Of a DNA stretch of 64,000 nt, positions 41,401 through 50,401 are shown in pieces. Numbering within the stretch: the stretch's first letter is position 1; each line of letters begins with the position of its first letter. The position numbers and the translations under genes are program-made. The notes beneath the pieces are model-generated. The model did not search any database, was not told where the DNA came from, and saw only the letters and a program-made list of their open reading frames with translations. Source of the DNA: CAVPCZ01 sp963702445 (lineage in GTDB: Bacteria; Bacteroidota; Ignavibacteria; UBA10030; UBA6906); contig CAVPCZ010000010.1 in assembly GCA_963702445.1 (NCBI GenBank), forward strand, positions 1-64,000, written 5' to 3'.

Positions 41401-44400
41401 CGGCGCCGGAAAAGGTCCCGGCCGGCCCCGATACAGGAGCGACAAACGTCACCGGGACGCCACTCACAGCATTTCCCAGTGAATCCAGGAGAATTGCCGC
41501 CAGGGGGATCGGGTATTGAGTGGTCACCTCCGCCTGCTGGGGAGACGCGCCCGCGACCGGCCTCAAGCGGGCCGCGACACCGAACGTGTTTGCCAGGGAA
41601 TACATGGCCCCTGCCGCCCCCCCCGGGAATGACGCGCGCACTGTGTATGCCCCGGTCACGGTGTTCGCGGTGAACACGCCCGAGATGGCAACACCGTTGC
41701 TATCCGTCGTGGCGACCGAACCGCCGGGAGCGAAGGTGCCGCTTGCGCCGGAAACCGGAGCGGTCCAGACAACCTGGATCCCTTGTACCGGATTTCCCGC
41801 CGCGTCCTGAACCCGTGCGCTGAGTCTCGCAGGAAACGCCGTTCCAGCCCGGGTACTCTGCGGTGTCCCTGCAATGGCGGTGGTTGTTGTCGCCGCTCCG
41901 GCCACAACCGCCAGAACTCCGGAGTTGGTGGCAGCAAGTGCCCCCGACGTCGCACGGATCCGTGCGCCACCGAGGAGTCGTGCAGTAAACGTGGCGGCTT
42001 TCCTGTCCGGACTCCCGACAAGGTCCCCGTCTGCCACTCCCCCTGTTTTGCCCTGCAGGCTCCAGCTATCCGCCGCGAGGTTGGAGACAAAATTCCCCGC
42101 GGCGTCCCGGCCGATGGCGTACACGGTCAGGGTGCCCCCCGATGATATGCTCCGGTCGGTGAGCAGCGTCCCGGTACCGTTGGCGGACGTTTCGACCCGG
42201 ACCTGTGTCGGAGACCCGGCGACAACAACAGTGAGTGTTCCGGATGGAACAGAAGTCAGGCCGGCGGCAACCGCGGTGATGACGCCCGTCCCCGCCAGTC
42301 GGGCCGTGAACCTCGCGTTCTTCCTGTCGGGACCTGATGCGAGATCTGCGGGAGCGACATTGCCGGTAATATTCGTAAGCGTCCATGCATCCGCCGGGAC
42401 ATTGGCAACGAAGTTGTCAAAGGCGTCCCGTGCTATCGCAAACACCACGATGGATGTCCCCGAGGTGACGTTCTGACTTCCGATGGTCAGGCCTGATCCA
42501 TCGGGAGCGTTCTCGACTCTCACCTTGCCGCCGGGCCTGCAGTGACCGTGAACGGCGCACTGACGACATCGCCCGGCGCGGTGGATACCGTCGATCCCGT
42601 TGCCGTAAGGGTATACCCATTTCCCACTTTGTCAATGGCAATGGTCGCTGAAGTCCGCCCGGCCCGTCACCGCGTTCACCGGAATACTCCTGGTCCCCGT
42701 CAGGACCCCCCCCGGTCCCGCATTGTTCTGTATGGCCAGCGTCACGGTCTGTGGAACACCGCGTACAATGTTGCCGAACGCATCCTGGAGAGTGACAGCG
42801 GGCTGGACTCCAAAGGGTATTCCGGCCGTTCCCCCCGAGGGGCTGGTCGTGAATACCAGCTTGCCCGCAGCCGCGGCGGTAATGGCGAACGTATCGCTGA
42901 GAGCGGACGCCAGACCCGCGCCCGAGGCGGTCAGCTGCTTGGTTCCCGTGAGATTGATGGTCAGATTGCTGAACGTCGCAATCCCCGAAGCATCGGTGAG
43001 TTGCGGGATTGTTCCCGTCAGATTTCCGGTCCCGGATGTCAACGCGAGTGAAGTGGAAATCCCCGCCGTGCGCACGCTGTTCCCCAGTGCGTCCTTTACC
43101 TGAACGGTTATTGCGGGCACAATGAATGCACCGGCACGGGTCATCATGGGTTGCTGTACGAAAGCCAGCCGGGCAGCCGGCCCTGACGTAATGGTGAAAA
43201 CTGCGCTTGCCGCCGTTGCCAATCCGGGGGCCGTCGCCGAGAGGGTCTTGCTCCCCGCGAGGTTGATGCTGAGGTCGTTGAAAGAGGCAAGACCCGAGAG
43301 ACTTGTGGGACGGGTCGTCGTTCCGCTGAGAACGCCGGTGCCGGAGGAAATTGAGACGGAGATGGTGACCCCGGCTGCCGTGACGTCGTTGCCCAGTGAG
43401 TCGCGGACCTGCACCGCAAGGGGAGGAGAGAGCGGTGATCCGGCAGCTGTGTTAGTCGGTTGCTGGACGAATACCAGCGTCTTTCCGGGACCGGGCTGTA
43501 TGGAGAACTCATTGCTTATGGCAGCGGTAAGACTCCCGCTCGTCGCTCGCAGGGTTTTCGGTCCGGTAATATTGATGCTCAGGTTGCTGAATGTCGCCAC
43601 GCCGGATGAACTGCCCTTCGTCAGTGTGCCGCTCAGGGATCCTGTACCGGAAGCCAGCGCGACGGTGACCGGTGTTCCTGTGGTGGTAACCCTGTTGCCG
43701 TATGCATCATGCAAGGCAACGGTGACAGCCGGCGCAATAGGCGCGCCCGCTGTCGTGACGGTGGGCTGCTGCACAAATACCAAACGGGCAGCAGCGGCCG
43801 GGCTCACCAGAATACTCCTCGAAGTATCCGGAGTCAGCGTCCCGCTTGTGAACAGCACCGTGATGGCATTTGCAGTATTGTGAGAGAGATTCGAGAAAGT
43901 CACAATGCCGCCGCCGGCGGTGGCCGTGAGGATCCCCTGCAGCACCCCTTCTCCGCCCACCCGGGCCGCTGTTACCACCGTACGGTTATCGGTGGTGACA
44001 CGATTCCCCCCCGCGTCCTCTACCCAGACAACCGGTTGTTGGGCGAAAGGTACGCCCGCCGTTGCCGTTCCTGAAGGCTCGGTTTGGATTCGTAAACGCG
44101 CGGGAGGACCAAGCATGATCGTGAATGTGTTGCTTGTGGCCGAGGAAAAACCCGTCGCTGACGCCTTCAGTTGTTTTGAACCGATCAGGTTGATGCTCAG
44201 GCCCGCAAATGTAGCCAGACCCTGCGCATCGGTTGTGCGTGTCGTGGTCCCGCTCAGTGCCCCGGTACCTGAGGAAAGGGTCAGGGTGACGGAGACACCG
44301 GCCTGTGATATGTTCCTGTCGTTTTTATCCTTGAGCTGGACGGTGACCGAAGGCGAAATGATTGTGCCGGCCGGGGCATTTGTCGGCTGTTGGGTGAAGG

Positions 44401-44545
44401 CAAGCTTCTCGCCTGCCGCGGGATTCAGGATAACGGAACCGTCAGGATCGGAGGTGGGCGATTGCGCGTTGCTTTGAGAATACAGCACACCCGTGATGAG
44501 CTGGAGCAGAACAATGGCGAACTTCGAGACGCGCGGGCCTTTCAT
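38460..44545 (-). CDS. Giant exported Ig-like repeat protein with TIG domain and sorting module, many frameshifts
   Basis: A surface protein of about 2,030 residues if the frames are joined. From ATG 44545 a signal peptide (KFAIVLLQLITGVLYSQS) is followed by six tandem roughly 95-residue Big-1-like repeats (each beginning K/R-L-x-F-x-Q-Q-P-T). Further Ig-like units follow (VRVETSANGTGTLL, DAAGNPVQGIQVVW, DASGNPLPGVPVTF), then an IPT/TIG-type domain (PVITSVAPDSGVALQRVTLV) and a fibronectin-like strand (GVTYYWRVFA). The C-terminal sorting module has LENNFPNPFNSSTTIPLLL and SSGVYLVRL and ends GKMLLMK at 38460. The first 1.9 kb is intact; at least ten frame changes lie between 42640 and 39000. 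Likely roles are adhesion or a stalk, inferred from domains only. Confidence 0.7.
42640..44407 (-). repeat. Six tandem Big-1-like repeats in the giant surface protein
   Basis: Six units of about 95 residues (about 285 bases) begin with KLAFTQQPTNAPAG, RLRIQTEPSGTATAG, RLVFVQQPTVTTAG, TLVFVQQPTNTAAG, RLAFVQQPMMTRAG and KLVFTTSPSGGTAG. Most contain a central L-S-G-T-(L/T)-T pattern and end before the next unit with A-x-(S/G)-x-x-x-F-x-I. The units are diverged, so they are old duplications rather than recent copies. Confidence 0.7.
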
Positions 44546-44920
44546 TGACAGCCACCTGCTTATGCGCGACACCCGGGTGGCAATCCGGATGCATGCGGGA
44601 GTGATGTGGAAACCTGGTCGAGGCGCCGGGGGAAGGACTCGTCTTACCGCTCGCACTATCCGGTCGATCCACCTCGCAGTCCTCACTGAAACCGGATTCT
44701 CTTGAAGGAAATTTACCTGAATGTTCCATGACTATCAACGCATATTTCATCCAAATGAGGTCCGTCACCCATGCCAGGACATATCCCTGCCCCGAAACCT
44801 TCCAGGGCGCCGGGCGATCATGGCTCCTTCGCAAACATCCATAATCCCCTGTTGTTCGGCGCATTTGCTTATTGTATCGTGGATTGCTATTCTTATTATG
44901 GAGACTGTACCCGAAATCCA
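44546..44920. other. Intergenic region between divergent giant-protein and M28 genes
   Basis: About 375 bases separate two divergent starts. The side near the M28 start is A/T-richer (TTGCTTATTGTATCG and TTGCTATTCTTATTATGG), which may hold its promoter, but no hexamer pair is convincing. No gene or RNA was recognised. Confidence 0.4.
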
Positions 44921-46168
44921 ATGGACAAATCCATGAGAACCCTCCGCGCTTTTGTTTTTCTGCCGATGATCGCTGGAACACTCCATGCCCAGCTGCCCGA
45001 TCCTGCGGTAACCGCCGTCATCGCACGCACGAACCTCGATTCACTCACCAACTCCGTGGCTGAGCTCTCGGGAGTCACGCCCGTTATCCTCAACGGTGTC
45101 AGCGATACGATCAAGTCCAGATACGATACGAACCCCGGGAATGCCAAAGCGGCGGTTTATCTCGGGCAAAAGCTGCAGAGCTACGGGCTGACGGCGCAGG
45201 TGCAGAATTTCACTTCGGGGGGACAAAACGTGTACGCAACCCAGACCGGCGTGGAACGGCCGGGGCAATACTACATAATTTGTGCCCACTACGACAACAT
45301 GCCCTCCACTATCCCGGCGCCGGGGGCGGATGACAACGCCAGCGGAACAGCGGGGGTCATCGAAGCCGCCCGAGTTTTTTCGGGGTATAAGACGGCCACG
45401 AGCATCAGGTATGCCCTCTGGGACAGGGAAGAACAGGGGCTTCTGGGGAGCAAATACTACGCGAATCTTGCCTCAACCCTGCCGGAGACACTCCTCGGAG
45501 TGATCAACCTCGACATGATCGCCTGGCACACAAATCCGGACACAAGGATGGACGTGCACACCTCCGCGGCCGGTAACTCAACCTGGCTCGCGGATACCGT
45601 GGTGTCTGTCAATACCACGTACGGCATCGGCCTGACCCCAACGGTCAAGAACCCGGGAAGCACTTCAAGCGACCACTCCCCGTTCTGGACGAAAGGATTC
45701 GCTGCCGTGATGCTGATTGAAGACATGACGTCCAACTTCAACCAGAACTACCACACGGCGAACGACAATCTGAACAACCTCAATAGACCGTATTTTCACA
45801 AAATGACAAAGCTGGCCGTTGGAACACTCGCTGTTCTCGCGGGAATCCGCACAACCAGCGCCACGCCGCCTCAGGAGCGGATCCCGGACGGCTTCGCGCT
45901 CCACCAGAACTTTCCCAACCCCTTCAATCCGTCGACCGCGATATCCTATGACCTGAAATCCGAAAGTCGGGTGCGCCTGACCGTCTTCAACATGCTCGGA
46001 CAGGAAGTTGCCACCCTTGTGGACGACAGGCTGCCCGCCGGCGTGTACAGGATCGCCTGGCAGCCAGCGGTCTCCTCAGGTGTGTACTTCTACCGGCTGG
46101 AAGCCGCGCCTGCCAGCAATCCCGCGGGCGTTTTCGTAGACACGAAAAAGATGGTCCTCACGCGGTAA
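44921..46168 (+). CDS. Secreted M28-family aminopeptidase with T9SS-type sorting module
   Basis: The ATG at 44921 (MDKSMRTLRAF) gives 415 residues; the signal peptide runs to GTLHAQ. The M28 zinc ligands are seen in order: IICAHYDNMP (His), GADDNASGTAG (Asp), WDREEQGLLGSKYY (the Glu pair), NLDMIAWHT (Asp) and STSSDHSPFW (His). The last 85 residues are a sorting module (HQNFPNPFNPSTAISYDL, FNMLGQEVATLVDD, SSGVYFYRLE, KKMVLTR). It should remove N-terminal residues from peptides outside the cell or on its surface. Intact, unlike the preceding divergent giant gene. A start at the ATG 44933 would also keep the signal peptide. Confidence 0.9.
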   Translation: MDKSMRTLRAFVFLPMIAGTLHAQLPDPAVTAVIARTNLDSLTNSVAELSGVTPVILNGVSDTIKSRYDTNPGNAKAAVYLGQKLQSYGLTAQVQNFTSGGQNVYATQTGVERPGQYYIICAHYDNMPSTIPAPGADDNASGTAGVIEAARVFSGYKTATSIRYALWDREEQGLLGSKYYANLASTLPETLLGVINLDMIAWHTNPDTRMDVHTSAAGNSTWLADTVVSVNTTYGIGLTPTVKNPGSTSSDHSPFWTKGFAAVMLIEDMTSNFNQNYHTANDNLNNLNRPYFHKMTKLAVGTLAVLAGIRTTSATPPQERIPDGFALHQNFPNPFNPSTAISYDLKSESRVRLTVFNMLGQEVATLVDDRLPAGVYRIAWQPAVSSGVYFYRLEAAPASNPAGVFVDTKKMVLTR

Positions 46169-46211
46169 GGCCGGCCCATTGTTCGTTCTCCACAACCCAA
46201 GGACCCCTTTC

Positions 46212-47747
46212 ATGGAAATCTCTGATGAAATTGTGAAAAAAGCGGACGCCGAACTGCGCAGGCTGAAGAACAGCCTCATGAGCGGAAAGTATCAGGAAGT
46301 ATTCGACAAGCTCGGCATCGTCGATGACATGATCGCCGGCATCCAGGCAGCCAACCCCGCTCATCCCGCGCTGCAGAAGTTGATCCCGGCGTTCACGGAA
46401 CTGAAAGACAAGGTTGAAACCAAACTCGGAAAGTCTCTTGCCCTGAAATCCTCCCTGACCGTTCAGGCATCCGCCGCACCGCAGGCTCCCCAGAAGCAGG
46501 CGTCCGGACCATCCGGACAGGCACAGGCACTCCCTTACGATGCCCGGCGCCCCATGGAACAGTTCAACAGTCAGTTTTCGTCATTCCAGACGGCGCGGAA
46601 CGAGATCACCACCGCGACAGGGGACAACTACCGGATGGCGGTGGAGCGGATGGAGAGACGTGTGGCAGAAATGGCCGCCAGTCTTGAAGAAGCAAGGAGT
46701 GCCGCCGCAAACAAAGGAGTGCCGGCACATCCCGCGCTGGACGAAGCAGCCGCGAACCTCGCATCCGCCCGCGATGCCAATACACAGATCCAGGGCGCTT
46801 ACAAGGCCGGGGCCGCAGCCGCTGCAGACGCCGAAAAGGCGGTAGCCGGAGATAGCGAAGCGCTCAAGGCGCTCCACCAGGAGATGCGCACAAAGATCTT
46901 CGACAAGGCGACGGGCAATATCCCCTACTACAATACCCCCGAACAGGTCGAAGAACTGATCGCTTCCATCGAAACCTTCGAAACAACAGAGAAGTCTTCA
47001 CTCCAGAGGACTCTTGCGGGGTTTGAGGCCAAATACGGGAAATCACAGCAGGAGGTGGAAAGGAGCACCGGGGACTGGCAGACCTCAAACGCGTATGAGG
47101 AACTCACGAAAGGCATCGTGAACGTCGGGAAGACGCGTGAAGCGATGGCGGAAGACCTGATGAAGAAGTATGAGGATGGCTTTAGCAGGCTTGCCGATAT
47201 TCACGATTTCAGCAAGGTCAGGCACGCAGCGGAGAACAAGAAGTATCTCGACATGGCAATTCGTTTTTCTCCCGAAAACGCGAAAGCGAAGAGCGCACAC
47301 GCGGGTCACAGGCAGCGGGTGGATGCGGTTCTGAAGGAGTTCTTCGCTGCCGTGGACAGGAAACAATGGCCGGGCAACAGCGGGAACGCCCCCTCCAATG
47401 CCACGGAGCTGGCGCAGGCGGCCCTCTCGTTCTTCCGGGAAGACATCGAATGGGGACGTCGGGACAAACACCCTTCGGCAAAAGACACGGAAGTCCGGAA
47501 TGCTCTTGCCGTTTCCATCACCGGTTCATGGTCCGTACAGGGAAAGAATATCCTCGGGCAGCCGATCATGTACGGTGTCCCCGCGCTTGTGGCCATCGAG
47601 GTCGCGAGTGAAAAGGAGCTCAACCTGGTGCGCGTGTTCGATGTCACCATGCGGACGGAAGAAAAAGAAGGGGCAGCACAATCACCCCCGTTTGTCAGCG
47701 TGACGGTGGGGAACAGCTACTATATCCGCAGGTCTGCGTTGAGATGA
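46212..47747 (+). CDS. Unknown alanine-rich, mostly helical protein
   Basis: From ATG 46212 (MEISDEIVKKADAELRRLKN) the 511-residue product has no signal peptide or membrane segment and should be cytoplasmic. Residues 1-75 are helical with many charged residues, then comes a low-complexity A/P/Q/S linker (SAAPQAPQKQASGPSGQAQA). Long Ala-rich, coiled-coil-prone helices follow (MAASLEEARSAAANKGVPAH, AGAAAAADAEKAVAGDSEAL), then a more ordered domain from about residue 340 with KKYLDMAIRFSPENAKAKSA and a final beta-like segment (ALAVSITGSWSVQG, PIMYGVPALVAIEVASEKEL). I do not recognise a family. The gene stands alone: it begins 43 bases after the M28 stop and ends 135 bases before a convergent gene. 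Confidence 0.75.
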   Translation: MEISDEIVKKADAELRRLKNSLMSGKYQEVFDKLGIVDDMIAGIQAANPAHPALQKLIPAFTELKDKVETKLGKSLALKSSLTVQASAAPQAPQKQASGPSGQAQALPYDARRPMEQFNSQFSSFQTARNEITTATGDNYRMAVERMERRVAEMAASLEEARSAAANKGVPAHPALDEAAANLASARDANTQIQGAYKAGAAAAADAEKAVAGDSEALKALHQEMRTKIFDKATGNIPYYNTPEQVEELIASIETFETTEKSSLQRTLAGFEAKYGKSQQEVERSTGDWQTSNAYEELTKGIVNVGKTREAMAEDLMKKYEDGFSRLADIHDFSKVRHAAENKKYLDMAIRFSPENAKAKSAHAGHRQRVDAVLKEFFAAVDRKQWPGNSGNAPSNATELAQAALSFFREDIEWGRRDKHPSAKDTEVRNALAVSITGSWSVQGKNILGQPIMYGVPALVAIEVASEKELNLVRVFDVTMRTEEKEGAAQSPPFVSVTVGNSYYIRRSALR

Positions 47748-47882
47748 GCCCTCCCTGGTCTTGATCCGCCCGGGATCGCCGGCCAATCACTGAAGATCCT
47801 CGCCACTCCGCCCGGCGTCAACACCCCTCGTGTACGGTTGAAGCCACGGCGGGATATCGAGACGGACGTCGGGTCTGCAGGA

Positions 47883-49097
47883 CTACCGTCCGTCTTCCTG
47901 TCGAAGGACGATTGTCGTCACCTCCGCGGGTGCGTGATAGCGGACCGGCGCGAGTGTGAGGCCCACACCATTCGTCACCACGATCGCCATCGATCCCATC
48001 CGGTACGTCCCGCTGTAGTATCGCGTCTCGCGCATGCTGGGCGTCAGCGGAAAACCAAGCGGATGGAAGACCATCTGCCCGCCGTGCGTGTGGCCTGCAA
48101 TCACGAGGTTGTATCCCCGCTCCGACGCCAGCCTGATGAGCCACTCGGCCGGCTGGTGGACGAGGAGAATTCTGACCTCCGCTTCCGGTGCACGGTCCAG
48201 AATGCCAGCAAGCCTGCTCTCGTTCAATTTCCGGCTGTAGATATGCGTCAGACCGGTGATCAGAACCCGCCTGCCCTTCCAGAACAAGACTCTGTGTTCG
48301 TTGTCCAGAAACACCCACCCGCACCGTTCCTGAAAGTCACGGATCGCGTCCGGAGCGGACCAGTGATCATGGTCCCCCATCACTGCAAGCGACGCGAGCG
48401 ACCCCTTCATGCCGCACATCGCCTTTTCCGCCGCGTCCAGGTAGTCGGTTCCCCCCGTCACAACATCTCCGGAAGAAAGCAGCACTTCCGGATGGCGTTC
48501 ACGAACAATCCGGTGCACCTGATCGGTTTTCGGCTCGCCGGTGTACCGATCCACCTGGATGTCCCCCACGAGGGTGATCCGGAGATCTTCCAGCTCCCCG
48601 GGGAGTTCCTTCAGCCGCACCTCCACCGTGCTGTCCCGTACATGCGTGGTGTCAACCAGAACGCGAGCCGGAACATAAAGAATTGCCAGCGCCGCAAGCA
48701 CAAGTCGTGCATAGGCGAGCACCCGGCGCCACCTCTGAAATCGCGCAGGAGAGAACCGGCCGACGAGACCCACAATGTCGAGAAGCAAAAAGGGAGCGAT
48801 CAGTTCCAGAACAATAATCAGGCTTATCCACTGGGGATAGAAAAACAGGTAGTCTGAGATCTTTCCTGTATTTCCCTGCTCCAGACTGTTGGCGGATTGG
48901 CCAAGAAGGTGAAGGATCAGGGTGAGAAGAGGAAAGCAGTAGAGCCAGGCAATCAGGAGAAGCGCCACTTTCCGGGCATGCCGTTTCGATTCCGGGCGCA
49001 GGAGTCCGACCGAAGATGCGGAACGGAGCGCAATGTAGAGATAGAGCGGGAGAGCAATCCCACTGATGATCAGGGTTGTGCGAATGGCCCACGGCAT
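47883..49097 (-). CDS. Membrane-anchored metallophosphoesterase
   Basis: A 404-residue protein from ATG 49097 (MPWAIRTTLIISGIALPLYL). The N-terminal 160 residues hold about four to five membrane segments (including VALLLIAWLYCFPLLTLILH, WISLIIVLELIAPFLLLDIV, LVLAALAILYVPARVLVD). The C-terminal catalytic domain has LVGDIQVDRY (an altered D-x-H motif, with Gln in place of His), LLSSGDVVTGG, VMGDHDHWSA (N-H-E position altered to D-H-D), ILLVHQPAEW and VIAGHTHGGQM. This is a YkuE-type phosphoesterase fold, with changes in two metal-binding motifs. YkuE-like enzymes act on lipid or cell-wall-related phosphate esters, but the substrate here is unknown. Confidence 0.8.
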   Translation of the reverse strand: MPWAIRTTLIISGIALPLYLYIALRSASSVGLLRPESKRHARKVALLLIAWLYCFPLLTLILHLLGQSANSLEQGNTGKISDYLFFYPQWISLIIVLELIAPFLLLDIVGLVGRFSPARFQRWRRVLAYARLVLAALAILYVPARVLVDTTHVRDSTVEVRLKELPGELEDLRITLVGDIQVDRYTGEPKTDQVHRIVRERHPEVLLSSGDVVTGGTDYLDAAEKAMCGMKGSLASLAVMGDHDHWSAPDAIRDFQERCGWVFLDNEHRVLFWKGRRVLITGLTHIYSRKLNESRLAGILDRAPEAEVRILLVHQPAEWLIRLASERGYNLVIAGHTHGGQMVFHPLGFPLTPSMRETRYYSGTYRMGSMAIVVTNGVGLTLAPVRYHAPAEVTTIVLRQEDGR

Positions 49098-49260
49098 GAG
49101 TTGTACGCTTCCTTTTTTGATCGGCAAATATACACTTTTTCCCGCCTGTCCGCAAAACTCCAGAAAACAGGACTTTCTGCAGGGAGGTTTTTCTGCAATT
49201 TCATGACAAATTCCTGACAATCCGGCGCTTCCGGGGTAGTATCTTGTCGCAAAGGTAGGC

Positions 49261-50373
49261 ATGATGAAACGCAAACCGACAATCGCCCTGGCCCTTCTTC
49301 TTCTCGCCGGATCCCTCCCTGCCACCGGATTCCCATCCGGCAATGAGGCGGACACCTCCGATTCCCGGGAACAGCCGATCATCGAACCCTTTCCGATTCT
49401 GAGCTATGACACCGATGCCGGATTTGGCTATGGCGTCAAAGTGGTCTTCCGGAACCAGCTGGGATTCCGGGAATCGTTCGACCTGACGCTCTTCAACAGC
49501 ACCAAAGGGGAACGGTGGTACCGGTTGGTCGCCTCCCTCCCGGATGCGGAGATGCGACAGGGCACATCCTACCCCATCGCCTTCGATCTCGCTGTTGACT
49601 ACGACAAATGGATTAACAATAGTTTTTTCGGAGTCGGGAATGATGCCCCCTTTGACCAGAGGGAGATATACACGAAGGAGCCACTCGATCTGAGCCTTAC
49701 GGTGAGCAGGGGCTTCTCTCCGGCGGTGATTGCCGGGGCCGGAGTCAGGTTTAGAGCCGTACGGAATTTCGGGTTCTCCGACACAAGCCGTCTGGCAGTA
49801 TTACCCCCCGAACTGAACGCGGGGCGGGTCTCGTACACCGCTCTGTTTCTCTCGGCACGATACGACACCCGGAACAGCACCATTGGGCCGACGAAAGGTC
49901 TCGTCCTGCAGGGAGATATGGAAGTTGCTCCCGCCTTTCTCCCGGGGAACATTTCGTTTGCCCGGTACGGTCTGACGGTTCAGCACTATCGCCCGGTGAT
50001 CTGGGAGTCAACGACTCTTGCCCTCCGGGGTATGCTGCAATCCCTGAACGGCAGCGATCTGCCGGTGCAGGTGCTTCTCCCCATCGGCGGGAATGCAAGC
50101 CTGCGCGGTTACACGCAGGACCGGTACCTGGACTGCGTTTCGGCGGTGCTGAATGCGGAAATGCGATTCCCGATCTACTGGCGTTTTGGAGGCGTGCTCG
50201 GTGTCGATGCAGGGAAGGTCTGGGATTCCCTGGGAGCACTCGACATCACCGGCTGGGCAATCAACCCCACGATCGGCCTGAGATTCGCCATGGAAACATT
50301 TGTTGTGCGGGTGGACGTTGGACTCGGGAAAGAGACCACAGGATTCTATTTCAACTTCGGACAGCTGTTCTGA
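49261..50373 (+). CDS. Omp85/BamA-type barrel protein without POTRA domains
   Basis: A 370-residue protein with a signal peptide (MMKRKPTIALALLLLAGSLP). Its length suits only a 16-strand beta-barrel with no room for POTRA repeats. It has PIIEPFPILSYDTDAGFGYG at the start and LPIGGNASLRGYTQDRYLD, the L6-loop R-G-Y/F motif of Omp85 proteins, near residue 280. It ends in GFYFNFGQLF with a terminal Phe, as outer-membrane proteins do. It may translocate or insert a partner such as a secreted enzyme. The next gene (5'-nucleotidase) begins 28 bases later on the same strand, so the two form a small operon. Confidence 0.75.
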   Translation: MMKRKPTIALALLLLAGSLPATGFPSGNEADTSDSREQPIIEPFPILSYDTDAGFGYGVKVVFRNQLGFRESFDLTLFNSTKGERWYRLVASLPDAEMRQGTSYPIAFDLAVDYDKWINNSFFGVGNDAPFDQREIYTKEPLDLSLTVSRGFSPAVIAGAGVRFRAVRNFGFSDTSRLAVLPPELNAGRVSYTALFLSARYDTRNSTIGPTKGLVLQGDMEVAPAFLPGNISFARYGLTVQHYRPVIWESTTLALRGMLQSLNGSDLPVQVLLPIGGNASLRGYTQDRYLDCVSAVLNAEMRFPIYWRFGGVLGVDAGKVWDSLGALDITGWAINPTIGLRFAMETFVVRVDVGLGKETTGFYFNFGQLF

Positions 50374-50401
50374 CATCATTACTATTCACCATGGAGGCAT
50401 T

